A stretch of DNA of 23,682 nucleotides from Acephala macrosclerotiorum (GCA_014904845.1 MU119688.1:3794-27475); one strand, 5' to 3'. Shown: positions 1-9,360, counted from the first letter of the stretch. Notes: generated by a model not told the origin, from the sequence alone. Made by a program: numbers and translations.

Positions 1-137
1 TATAGTTGTATTATAAACTTATTGAGTTATAAGGCCATAAAGAGGGCTGTTTTTGGTGTGTTTTCGCCTAATTTTTAGGGGTGCGCACGGAATTCTGACA
101 ACCCCTGTTGCTAGATATCTCTACAGCTGCGCAGCTT

Positions 138-264
138 TCGAGGGGGGTCCCAGGGGGTCTCCCCCTGGAATATATATTAAAAAAAGTGATTCAAATTGAT
201 TGAATTAATCGTAGGAATTCAATATAGGAGACGAGGGTCCCAAGAAGTGTTCCCCTGGTAATAT
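138..264 (+). repeat. Two diverged copies of a GC-rich hairpin unit
   Basis: The segment around 138-174 contains GTCCC followed by a perfect 8-bp stem, CCAGGGGG at 150-157 and CCCCCTGG at 161-168, with a 3-nt loop, and then AATAT. The segment around 230-264 has the same order (GAGGGTCCCA, then CCCCTGG, then AATAT) but the stem is broken by substitutions. I read these as two copies of one short unit, the first intact and the second decayed. Confidence 0.5.
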
Positions 265-520
265 GAGGCTTCGCAGTGCGTTTTTGCCTTAGGCACTAAG
301 GAGCTTATCAGCTTATCGGCTCTCACCGCCCGGCAGAATCTGGAACCCTATCTCAATAACTATCTCAACTTCAAATCCTTATAAAACGCTCAAATTAAGA
401 GCTTTTAATTTAGAATTTGAAATAAAAGTAAATTGAATATATTAATAAAGTCGAAGACTTTGTAGCCCCCCGCAGGGGCGCCCTTGCGAGGCCTGCGAAG
501 CAAAATGTGCGTCGAGTAGA

Positions 521-582
521 GAAAGAAAGAGCCCGTCCGCTATTGGCTCGCTTAGCGAGCCGCCGGATGGGCCCTTTCTTTC
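521..582. repeat. 62-nt double hairpin
   Basis: The left arm at 521-540 (GAAAGAAAG then GCCCGTCC) pairs with the right arm at about 562-582 with only two transition mismatches and one bulge. The mismatches would still pair as G-U in RNA. Inside is a second perfect stem, GGCTCGC at 545-551 and GCGAGCC at 555-561, with a TTA loop. The nested design is typical of double-hairpin mobile elements. No T-tract follows immediately, so a terminator role is not supported. Confidence 0.6.
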
Positions 583-599
583 GATACGAGAAAAACATT

Positions 600-2235
600 T
601 TATTATTTAATAAATATTTATATAATAAATAAAATTTATATTTAAAAAATTTAAATAATATTTTAAATTATTTATAAAAAAAAATTTCGAATTTACTCGA
701 TTTATTATTATATTTAAAATAAATAATATTTTTTTTTATATTTTTTTTAATAATTTTATAAATTTTTCGAATATAAAATTAAATTCTTTTTATATTTTTA
801 TTTTTTAAAAACTGTTTTTTAAAAATTTAATTTAAAAACACTTTATTATATCGTTTATAATTATAAAAAATATTAATATTTTTTATAAAATTTAAATAAT
901 TTATTAAAAATATTATTATATATATATATATTTTTTTTTAATAATTTTAATATTTTTTATTATTATTTAAATTTTAATATTTTTATATTTATAATATTAA
1001 TTAATATAATTAAAATATTAATATATAAATTTTTATAAAAAAAGATTTAAAATTTATTATTTTAAAAACTCGATTAATAATCGAGTTTTCGTTAATATAT
1101 TTAAAATAATATTCGTTAAATATATAATAATATTATTAATATTTTAATATTAATTTAATATAAAAAAATTATTTTTAAAAATTTTAAAAATTATAAATAT
1201 TATTTTTTTATTTCTATTATTTAAAATATTATCGATATTTTATTTTTTATAAATTATAAAATAAAAATTAATTTTATTATTTTAAAATTTAATCGCGTTT
1301 ATAATAATACTATTTATTATAATTATTTTATTTAATATTTTAAATATATAAATTTAAATTTATTCGATTAATATTCGAATTAATAAAAATAATAAAAATA
1401 ATAAAAAAAAATCGAATTAATATTATTATTAATAAAAATATTATAAATATAATAAAATAAATAAAATAAATTTTATTATATTTTATTTATAATAATTATA
1501 TTCATTTTAATAATAAATTTAATTATTATAGTTTTTTTTTATTATAAATTTATAATATAATAATCGTTTTATCGAATATACGTTCGATTTTTAATAAACG
1601 AAAAATATAATATTTTGTATTTTTATAATTATTATAATTCGATTTAAAATTTTATTATCGATAATTAATTTTTAATTGTTATAAATTAAAATTTATAAAA
1701 CTTGAAACGATTTACGAATTTTTTAATTTTTTTTATTCGAAATTCGTTCGTTAAATAAATATTTAAATAAAATTAATAATTTTATTATATTTTTTAAATT
1801 CGTTTTAAAAATTTTTTAATATTTTTAAAAAAAAAACTAATAAAAAAATTTATTTTATAATTTGTTGTTTATATTATTTAAAATAATTTAAATAGTTTTA
1901 ATAATTTTTTTTTTAATTATAATTCGATCGATTAATATAAAAAAAATCGATTTCGATTTTTTGTTATTAATTAGTTTAATAATATAAACGCTTGTAAAAG
2001 TGATTAAATAAAAGTTTTTAAATCGAGAATAATTATTTTTTATAAAAATTTCAATTTTTTTTTATTTGTAAACGTAATATAATACTATAAAAATAAATAT
2101 TATAAATTTGATCGAAGTTATTAAAATTAATATTTTAAAGTAAAAAAATACGACGATTTTAATAAGTACTTTTCGAGCTTATAATTTGTTAATTTAAGTA
2201 ATATATTCGATGGTTTTAATAATTAAATTGATTAA
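600..2235. other. RIP-saturated AT-rich DNA, no gene
   Basis: The stretch is almost entirely A and T. Most remaining C and G are in CpG dinucleotides, the expected residue of exhaustive C-to-T change on both strands. I see no coding frame and cannot recognise the ancestral repeat. From about 1980 to 2235 the mutation is less complete: non-CpG G is common and C is scarce, so plus-strand C-to-T change dominates there, tapering into the normal-composition island to the right. A perfect 12-bp-arm inverted repeat lies at 1065-1089. Confidence 0.75.
1065..1089. repeat. Perfect inverted repeat in AT-rich DNA
   Basis: Arms AAAACTCGATTA (1065-1076) and TAATCGAGTTTT (1078-1089) are perfect reverse complements around one central A. 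It contains two CpG sites in symmetrical positions. It could be an old terminal or internal inverted repeat of a destroyed element, or a chance product of low complexity, although the shared CTCG/CGAG core makes chance less likely. Confidence 0.5.
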
Positions 2236-2780
2236 TTAAAGTAATGAGATCTAACTAAGTATAGAGACATTATATCCATTGCAGTACTTACTCAGTACTA
2301 AAACCACTCGAAAGTCTAATATAGCAAACCAAAAATCCATTTCTCATTTCCCAGAAAGCTCTCAATCTTTTAAGTCTCTCTTTTCTTGCCTGTGCCTGCA
2401 CACCCGCCCACGCTTATTATGCCCACGCACGAGGATCAGCCCAAACCAAACTTTTGATTTTAGAGTGATTCCTTTTATCCTCGCTTTTTTAACGTTGATA
2501 TTCAAGAAAATAGACTTGAAAGCACGTCCAAAACACGTCCAGCAACTTCTTTTTCAACCGGCCCGAAGTATCCCGAGAGCATTCCGAGAGCATTCCGAAA
2601 GACAAGGGCCCTTACAAGTGCTCGGGTAGCTTTAATCCTTGGTATCAACCATTACAAGTGTTCGGGTGGCTTTAACCCTTGTTTTTAACCCTTACAAGAG
2701 CATACGGAAGCTTATTTACCCCCTTCACGTAGTCTCAAAGCTTTCATAAAAGTCATAAAACCCTTGCAAAGGTTTAAAGT
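2236..2780. other. Normal-composition non-coding island, left part
   Basis: Base composition here is ordinary, in contrast to the AT-rich DNA to the left. There is an open frame of 116 codons at 2279-2629, but its protein is low in family resemblance and it overlaps short direct repeats, so I do not call it a gene. Repeats seen are CACGTCCA twice (about 2524-2542), GAGCATTCCGA twice (about 2577-2597) and a 40-bp tandem repeat at 2609-2700. This may be an old intergenic or intron segment left of the ABC transporter remnant. I see no NBD1 or TMD1 coding sequence in it. Confidence 0.5.
2609..2700 (+). repeat. 40-bp tandem repeat, about 2.3 copies
   Basis: Unit 1 spans 2609-2648, unit 2 spans 2649-2688 and a partial third begins at 2689. 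Each starts with CC, then TTACAAG, and the first two continue with TCGGGT and GGCTTTAA-like blocks at the same spacing. The copies differ by several substitutions, including G/A and C/T changes. It is probably a local minisatellite. No function is implied. Confidence 0.7.
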
Positions 2781-2927
2781 GAAAGTCTGGAGCACTGCTT
2801 TCGTAGGGTTACGTTAATCGCTGTGTTTGTCGCACTCCCGATTATTATGGTCGGAGCCTTCTTTCGCTACCGGTTTGAAGTCGAATTTGAGAAGATGAAC
2901 CAGGAGGTGTTCGCCGAAAGCTCCAAA

Positions 2928-2982
2928 GTAAGTTATCTAAGCAAGATGTTCAGGTCATGCAAGCAGCTGTTAACCTCTACAA
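2928..2982 (+). other. Intron 1 of the ABC remnant, damaged acceptor
   Basis: A GTAAGT donor follows the codons for AESSK. A branch-like TTAAC lies at 2970-2974. Family alignment puts the next codon (Phe, TTT) at 2983, so the intron is 55 nt, but the last two bases are AA where AG is expected. This fits loss of the acceptor by a G-to-A change. Confidence 0.65.
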
Positions 2983-3286
2983 TTTTCTGCTGAAGCCATT
3001 GGAGCCTTTCGCACGGTCACATCATTAACGTTAGAAGACGTCATCACTGCTCGTTACGATGTCTTATTGCAAGGCCACCTGGATAAAGCTTTTAAGAAGG
3101 CGAGATTCTCCAGCATGATTTTCGCTTTAAGTGATAGTGTAAATTTATTGTGTATAGCTCTGACATTCTATTACGGTGGTAAATTACTCGCTTCGCGAGA
3201 GTACAGTGCTGCAGCCTTTTTTGTGGTTTACTTCGCTGTCATCAATGGTTCTGAGAGTGCTGAGGCATTTTTAAGCTTTGGACCAA

Positions 3287-3364
3287 GTAAGTCAACTGTT
3301 TTCCCACTTTGTATACCACCAGCAGAATAGTTGTCATCAGCTCACCTCCACCTCCTCGCTGCAG
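3287..3364 (+). other. Intron 2 of the ABC remnant
   Basis: The donor GTAAGT at 3287 and acceptor GCAG ending at 3364 are canonical, giving 78 nt. Splicing joins A at 3286 with AT at 3365-3366 to make Asn and restores FGPN-FAQAAQATNRIL, as expected between the last transmembrane helix and NBD2. Reading through the intron meets a stop at 3328-3330. Confidence 0.85.
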
Positions 3365-3546
3365 ATTTTGCACAAGCCGCACAAGCAACGAATCGAATCC
3401 TCGGCTTCAGAATTCCCACAAAGCCAAAAGACAAGGCAACTTCAGAGCTCCAAGATACAGAAGGAGGTGTCAAGATAGGGTTCCGCGACCAATGGTTCAA
3501 ATATCCCACACGAGATGTTCCGATCTTTACTGGCCTCAATTTTACC

Positions 3547-3597
3547 GTGAGCCATCCTCAACCGAAATTCTCTTCAAATACTGATATTTACCTAAAG
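3547..3597 (+). other. Intron 3 of the ABC remnant, 51 nt and stop-free
   Basis: A GTGAGC donor and an AAG acceptor enclose 51 nt, with a CTGAT branch-like site at 3581-3585. Removal joins GLNFT to VEKGQFAALVGPSG, the normal ABC order. Because the length is a multiple of three and there is no stop, unspliced reading simply adds 17 residues, so gene callers may keep it as coding. Confidence 0.75.
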
Positions 3598-3821
3598 GTT
3601 GAGAAAGGACAATTCGCTGCCTTGGTCGGTCCATCCGGGTGCTGCAAAACCAGTGTGGTTCCCCTCCTCGAAAAATTCTACGAACCTCAAAAAGGGAAGA
3701 TACTCTGCGACGGCACCAACATCGCCGATATCGACGAGAAAGAATACTGCAAAGCCATCTCCCTTGTCGCGCAAGAGTCGACTTTGTATCAAGGGACGAT
3801 TAAAAAGAACATTTTACTCGG

Positions 3822-4272
3822 TGTAATTGAAATATTTAATATTTAAAATTTTTATTAAATACGATTATATTTTATTAATTTATATAATAATAAATTAATA
3901 AATAAATTATAATTATAAACGTAATATAATTAAATTTTTATTTAAATTATTTATTATTAAATTAATTCGTATTATATAATAAATATATAATTTAAAAAAA
4001 TTAATAATAATTAATAATAATATATATAATTATTAATTTTTATTTATTATAAAATTATAATTTTATATATTAAATATAATTTTTAAAATTTAATATTATT
4101 TTATTATTTTATTTATAATTATTATAATATAATTTTTTTTTCTTTTTATAAATTTATTTATTTATTTTTTATTAATATTATTTTTAATAAAATCGAATTT
4201 TTATTTTATATAATAAATATAATTTTTTTATTAATTCGTAATTAAATATAATTATTAATAACAATTAATTAA
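3822..4272. other. RIP-saturated AT-rich DNA between ABC remnant and copia element
   Basis: This begins abruptly inside the ABC coding sequence, with TGTAATTG at 3822-3829. It is almost pure A/T with C and G mostly in CpG. No frame or recognisable element is visible. It probably belongs to the same destroyed repeat into which the copia element later inserted. Confidence 0.7.
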
Positions 4273-4277
4273 ACGTA
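4273..4277 (+). repeat. Target site duplication, left copy (ACGTA)
   Basis: ACGTA directly precedes the 5' LTR, and the same five bases directly follow the 3' LTR at 10528-10532. Five bases is the usual duplication length for LTR retrotransposons. The last base of the LTR is ambiguous because both LTRs are followed by A. Confidence 0.65.
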
Positions 4278-4484
4278 TGTGAGTACAATATTAGTTTAGT
4301 AGTCACGTGCGGCACTAGGCCAGATCGGGACTAGCGCCGCTTGCGCTAGAGTTGAGATTATATTCTTCAATTTTTGCGTACTTATTAGATTTAGAATTAA
4401 TAATCAATCAACGAATTATTCAATTTATTTGTTTATTTCGTTTCTAGTTTATTATTAGTAATAAGTATTTTTAGTAATATTAAT
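4278..4484 (+). repeat. 5' LTR of the copia element
   Basis: The LTR starts TGTGAGTAC and carries a GC-rich block (about 4302-4350) with CACGTG at 4304-4309. It aligns without gaps to 10321-10527 with 18 differences, all transitions. Where the two differ, this copy has T against C eight times and never A against G, so its own losses are plus-strand C-to-T. A TTGATTAG stretch that could be a mutated primer-binding site follows at about 4486. The expected terminal CA is not clear: the aligned ends read TTAAT here and TCAAT in the other LTR. Confidence 0.9.
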
Positions 4485-4612
4485 ATTGATTAGTAATTGT
4501 TTAATTAATTACGGAACAGCTAAATTTCTATTTAAAAGAGATTGATTTACAAAAGAGAATAAATTCTTTAAATAGTTTGCTTTTTGTAAGAAAGTATTTA
4601 AAATAATCAATG

Positions 4613-4669
4613 TACTTTCGAAAGAACGAGAATCTATAAGAATTTTCTTATAGAAACGCGCCGAAAGTA
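4613..4669 (+). other. Nested hairpin in the copia leader
   Basis: An outer stem TACTTTCG (4613-4620) with CGAAAGTA (4662-4669) encloses a perfect inner stem CTATAAGAA (4634-4642) with TTCTTATAG (4645-4653). It lies between the 5' LTR and gag, where LTR-element RNAs carry packaging or dimerisation structures. Its survival in mutated DNA may be chance, because the leader is only lightly mutated. Confidence 0.5.
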
Positions 4670-5489
4670 TCGAGACTATTAAAAACTTAAAGAGAATAGT
4701 ACGAGAGCGGTTTTAAGTTTGTATTTACTTTTCAAGTTTGCGTTTATTACGCAGAATAATAACGTTTACGAAAGACGAATAAAAAAGCGCGAAAACGATT
4801 TTAAATTTATATTAATTTACTCGAATTTACGTTAAAAACGAATTTTCAAAAGAAATTTTGTATTTTTACTTGTTATTTGATTAAAAGTATATAAATATTA
4901 ATAATAATATTTATTCGAATTCGAATTAAAATTTTCAATTTTTTTATTATTTATTATACAATTATTTCTTAAAATAACGAACTTATTTAAAATTAAGTTT
5001 TTTTACAATAAAAACAAATAAAGAAAAAATTTCAATTTTACGAACGATAAAAATCTCAATAAAATAATATTGAATAGATATATTTTTTATTGTTTTAAAG
5101 TATATAAAAAGAAAAAATACTTTGATTGCAATCTATAAAAATATTTTTAAAAAGACTTTAAAAGTTGCTCGTAAGAGATTTTACGCTTAGTATACAAAGA
5201 TTTTATGCGTTGTTTATAAGACTTTTTACGTATTTACGAAGTTTAAATATCGAAAAATAAAAAGTTTATTATTGATAATTTGAAAAAAGTTTTTCAATAA
5301 AAAAAGTTTCATAAATAGATATAAATAGAAATCGTCGACCAATTGAAGAATAGAGATTTCTTTTCTCGATAGAATCGATCAATTCAATTAATAAATCAAA
5401 ATATTTTAATATTAGTATTTAATAATTAGAGTATAATTATTTCTATGATTTTAATTATTAATACGAATTTGTTTAGTATTATACAAAAT

Positions 5490-6360
5490 ATTTAATATAT
5501 TTATTAGTAATCTTTTTAATAGTAATTAAATCAATATAATAATTTATAAAATATTTTTATTAAATTGTTTACGAATTTGATAAAGATTTATATCGATAAT
5601 AAGAAATATAATAGAGAATTATACGATATTTTTAATCGTAAACTATTAATATTTTATAATTATTGTAATAAAATCGAATTATTTTAAGACTAATACGACA
5701 AAGTATTTTCTATTAGTTTTATAAAACGTGTAAACGCGTTTTATTTCGATAAATTTTTAGAAAAAAATTTCGATTTTATTACGCTAATAATAATAATAAA
5801 AATCCATTTCGAGATTGAAAAAAATCGCTAATTATATATATTTTTATAGAAAGAAACAATTTTAATAAAGATTATTACGATTAATTTAATAAAAATTAAA
5901 TTGAAATATTTACAAATATTTTTCGATTAATTTCAAAAGATTTAATTAAATTTATTATCGGAATATTAGATAGAATATAGTTTGCGAGATTAAGTTATTA
6001 GTATTTGTTGAAATATTGAAAAGTGCAATTTTACTTTTTATAAGTTTATTAGTATTTTTGAAGGCGTTTATATTGAATTGCGATTAGTAGTAAGTATTGT
6101 AACGCGATTACGTGAAATACAATAGTATAGTTTAAATTTTATTTTTCAAAATCAAAAGAAAAACGAATTCAATTAAAATTGAATCGATTATATTTATAGA
6201 AAACGAGACAAAAAACGCGATCGAGTACAAAGTCGAAAATATTCGAGATAAATATCGTAGAAATTATAGATTTTAAAAAAGATTATATTAGAAAAAATAC
6301 TATATTTGTAGTAAATCGAAATATTAATCAATAAAATATACGATAAAAAAGCGATAATAA
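5490..6360 (+). pseudogene. Copia gag remnant with CCHC zinc knuckle
   Basis: A mutated frame runs from at least 5583, reading KIYIDNKKYNRELYDIF and on, the helical capsid-like part of a fungal copia gag. It has scattered TAA/TAG codons at positions typical of former Gln or Trp. At 6298-6342 the bases fit the spacing of a CX2CX4HX4C zinc knuckle in a different frame. Only the second Cys survives: the first and last Cys and the His now read Tyr, each one transition away. The frame change between the capsid-like part and the knuckle implies an indel at roughly 6100-6300. In life gag would form the particle and the knuckle would bind element RNA. The start codon cannot be placed. Confidence 0.7.
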
Positions 6361-7564
6361 GTATATACAAAGTTTCGATAGTAAGTTTAATATACGATAA
6401 ATCGAGATATTACAATAATTTATTATTAAAACTTTTTTCGCTAAAATCGAAAGAATAGAAAGTCTATTGAAAAATAATCAAATAATAGAGATTGATTAAT
6501 TGCTGATAAGTATAGAGATAAAAAACGAAAAAAAAAATTATTTTATCGAGTTTAAAAAAATCGATAGTACGCAAATAATAACTATTTTAAATGATTAATT
6601 TACTCGTTATATTATTACGAAAAAGAATATATTTAATACTTTATTATTACAATTTAAATTACTCGAATCGAATTAATATTTATTTTTTATTTTTGAAAAT
6701 TGATATTTTTTAAAAGTTTTTTAAAAAATTATATCGAACAATAAAATCGTCGAAATATCAATTATTGATTAATCGCAATTTATAGTACTACAAAAACTTG
6801 ATATCAGTATTCAATTGAATGTATTTACGATTGGAGTTTATAAAATTCGCTTTAATAAAAATACTATTTTATTACAAAAAATTATTTAAATCGATATTTT
6901 ATTAAATATTATTACTTTTTACATTGTTTTTATAAATATACTTTTCTTATTTTGTATTTAAAATATAAATACTATAAATATAAAACTCGATAATTTAAAG
7001 AATATTTTAATTCAAAGAAATAAAATCGTTTTTATTATAAGAAAATAAAGTCATTTATAGATATTATTGTATTAATCAAAAAAAAATTTAATTTAAAATT
7101 ATTTTATCGATATAAAATTATATTAATTATATAAACGTTTTAATTATTTATCGATACAACGTTTTATAAAAGTTTTTCAACGAATTAATTATAACGTAAA
7201 TACTAAATATATTTAGTATTTTACTAAATATTATTATTATTATTAAATATATAAACAATTACTTAGAAAATTCAAATTTACTCTATAAAATAATTATAAA
7301 TTTAATTACTCGATTATTATCGATATTCTATATTTAAATAAAAAATCAATCTTATAAATAGTAAATTCGTTTATAGTATTTCAAATTGTTAAATTCATAA
7401 AAAATATATCTATGAAAATAATATAAAATATACTACGTATATACTAAATCGATACATATTAAAAATCATCGAATTATATTATTCACGATATTAAAAAGAA
7501 TTTCTCGTTTATAGAATTTCAATAAAACGCTAAAATAATAACGATTGAAATTAAAAAAATATTT

Positions 7565-8075
7565 GTTAAAACTTATAATAATATAAAAAAAGTAAAAAAA
7601 TACTATATTTTATTACGTTGAGTTTACAAGATTATTTATAACAAATTAATCGAAAAATAAATCAATAAAAATATAATTTTATAAATAGTAATCAAAGTTG
7701 TTAATAATTCGATAAAATCGAACAATATTGTATTTATATTACTAGTCTTTAGAGTATACTTTAAAATGATTAGTAACGACGTATTATTACTATTAATTAT
7801 TAAAAAAACTAAAATAATTCGAGTAATTACTAAAGAAGTACACTATTTATATATTTAACGTTAAATTAATAATGTATTTTCAATGAAAAACAATTCAAAT
7901 ACGAAATTTATATTAAATTTACCAATTCTATTTAAAGTACGCGTTTAGTATAAAAAAAGCAAATAAAAAAAACTATACAAACTATTAGTAATTAATAGAA
8001 AAATATATATAATCAATATATTTTACAAATCGATTAATTTTCGTTCAACGATTATCAAATTTTATTATACGAAAA
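7565..8075 (+). pseudogene. Copia integrase remnant (end of core and C-terminal part)
   Basis: In one frame the bases read VYKIIYNKLIEK, then VVNNSI with IVFILLVFRVYFKM, then NLPILFKVRV and finally NFRSTIIKFYY. This is the familiar order of fungal Ty1/copia proteins from the end of the integrase core to the linker before reverse transcriptase. Several in-frame stops are explained by C-to-T or G-to-A change. The catalytic core with its first two Asp residues should lie upstream (about 7000-7560) but is too mutated for me to mark. The frame differs by one from the reverse transcriptase downstream, with an indel likely in the A-rich tracts between 8075 and 8500. Confidence 0.75.
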
Positions 8076-8499
8076 AAAAAGTATTAAAGATTTATAATCG
8101 AATTAGCAATTAAAAAAATAATCGAAAAAATTCAAAAAAAAAATTTTTTGTTTTTTCAATCGAGTAAAATAAACGAAAAACTAATTAAAAAACGTAATCG
8201 AAAACACTTAAAAAAATCACGAAATAAAAATATACGTAACAAAAAATCTAAATAAAATAAGCACTATAATTTTACCGAAAACAACAAAAAAAATTACAAA
8301 AATTTCAACGATCAATTTTTTACTACTATTATCGAAAAAACTAAGATTTCTATAGTCTTTATAACAAGTAAAAAAAAAAGCAATATAGAACTATCACTAA
8401 AACTATAAAAAGAAAATATAATTACAATTTTTAAACAATTATTCGAAACGTTTTAAAAAAAGAAAATAGATAATTTAATTATAAAAAAAATCTTTAATT

Positions 8500-9360
8500 T
8501 CATTCAATACGATTCTAATAAACATATTAAAATTCGAATTTTCAATTCGAAATTAATCAACGAAATCAAAAATAAAACTACCAATATCTTTTACGAGAAA
8601 TCGAAACTAGTAATCTAAAAATATAACGACGAAAAAAAAAAAATAATTCTCACGCAATCCCCGATAATACAAAAAATTAATCAACGACTAATTGTCGCTT
8701 TAACACTTTTTTTAACTCAATTTACAAACAAAAAAATTAAAATATAATTTCGTAATATTACTCAAATTTATACTCAATTTACAACAAACTTTTAACGATT
8801 TATATTAACACGTTTATCGAAAAAAATCTACTATCTATATCTATTAAATACAATTATAATTATTTTGAAATCTTTGTATAAAATTGCAAAAACAAAAACA
8901 CACTAATAAACTACATATTACAAGTATTATAAAAAGAAACTATCTATAATTACATCGATATACGATTTTTACTTTCTAATTACAATTATTAAAAAATTCT
9001 TCGACGTTATTAAAATGTAAATCGACAATACACTTATATTAATAGAAAAAAAATTCTCTACTCTCGAGAAAAACGAATTCAATAAAACTAAATTTTTAAT
9101 CAAATTTAAAAAAATCTTAATACTAAAAATACTATTAATTTTCAATAAATACATTTTAATCCAATTTGAAAATACGATTTAATTACGAAAAAAAAATTAA
9201 AACAAAAAAATTAAATTAATAAATATTAAATCATTTAATTTTCAAATTAAATATTGAAAACAACGAACTAAAAAAACTTATATTACTACAATCTATCAAT
9301 TTAAAACAATTTTCGACTTATTTATTACTATTTAATATCAAAATTTAACGAAAAAAAAAA
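8500..9360 (+). pseudogene. Copia reverse transcriptase remnant (RVT_2)
   Basis: The frame reads YDSNKHIKIRIFNSKLINEIKNKT at about 8508-8580, ILTQSPIIQKINQRLIVAL at about 8646-8700, KSLYKIAKTKTH at 8868-8903 and a catalytic region at 9015-9050. There the usual paired Asp reads Asp-Asn followed by TLILI. These match the motif order of Ty1/copia reverse transcriptases of fungi, including the KxLYGI block. Non-CpG G is almost absent while C is retained, so nearly all losses are G-to-A on this strand. A short minus-strand open frame at 8969-9154 is a shadow of this remnant. The enzyme would copy element RNA into DNA. The second catalytic Asp codon is now AAT. Confidence 0.88.

Larger units (their letters stand above)
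1..599. other. GC-richer, hairpin-dense non-coding segment
   Basis: This stretch has near-normal GC content and changes sharply into AT-only DNA at about 600. It is dense with inverted repeats. These include the palindrome AGCTGCGCAGCT at 125-136, a CCAGGGGG/CCCCCTGG stem at 150-168, an AAGTC/GACTT stem at 448-460, a GCCCC/GGGGC stem at 465-479 and a 62-nt double hairpin at 521-582. A 62-codon minus-strand frame at 410-598 covers the hairpins and matches no family I know, so I do not call it a gene. The look is that of mobile GC clusters (double-hairpin elements) known from fungal mitochondrial DNA, or of a non-autonomous nuclear repeat. Which one cannot be decided here, and the left edge lies outside the window. 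Confidence 0.55.
2782..3821 (+). pseudogene. Truncated ABC transporter (ABCB/multidrug type) remnant
   Basis: Joined exons read as the end of the second transmembrane domain and the start of the second nucleotide-binding domain of a full-size fungal ABCB exporter. Exon 1 has a membrane segment (LIAVFVALPIIMVGAFF) then FEKMNQEVFAESSK. Exon 2 has AEAIGAFRTVTSLTLED and two more hydrophobic segments (about 3108-3190 and 3215-3245). Exons 3-4 have FKYPTRDVPIF, a Walker A-like GPSGCCKT at 3628-3651 and a Q-loop region LVAQESTLYQGTI with Gln at 3772-3774. Missing are the first half of the protein and everything after the Q-loop: signature motif, Walker B, D-loop and H-loop. Coding stops at 3821, where AT-only DNA begins. 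Damage: a probable one-base loss at about 2808-2813 (the frame of KVWSTAFVGL shifts against LIAVFV), a lost AG at the first acceptor, and Gly-to-Cys in Walker A. Such proteins export lipophilic compounds from the plasma or vacuolar membrane using ATP. This fragment cannot. Confidence 0.85.

Noticed and set aside
410..598. Minus-strand open frame of 62 codons
   Set aside because: It lies across the GC hairpins, has no family resemblance and owes its openness to the GC-rich inverted repeats.
2279..2629. Plus-strand open frame of 116 codons as a gene
   Set aside because: The sequence has no recognisable domain, it runs over short direct repeats into a minisatellite, and its composition is that of non-coding DNA.
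3278..3584. Open frames at 3278-3478 and 3309-3584 and on the minus strand at 3342-3539 and 3592-3792
   Set aside because: They are shadows in other frames of the ABC transporter exons and introns. Only the frame with the GPSG and LVAQES motifs is coding.
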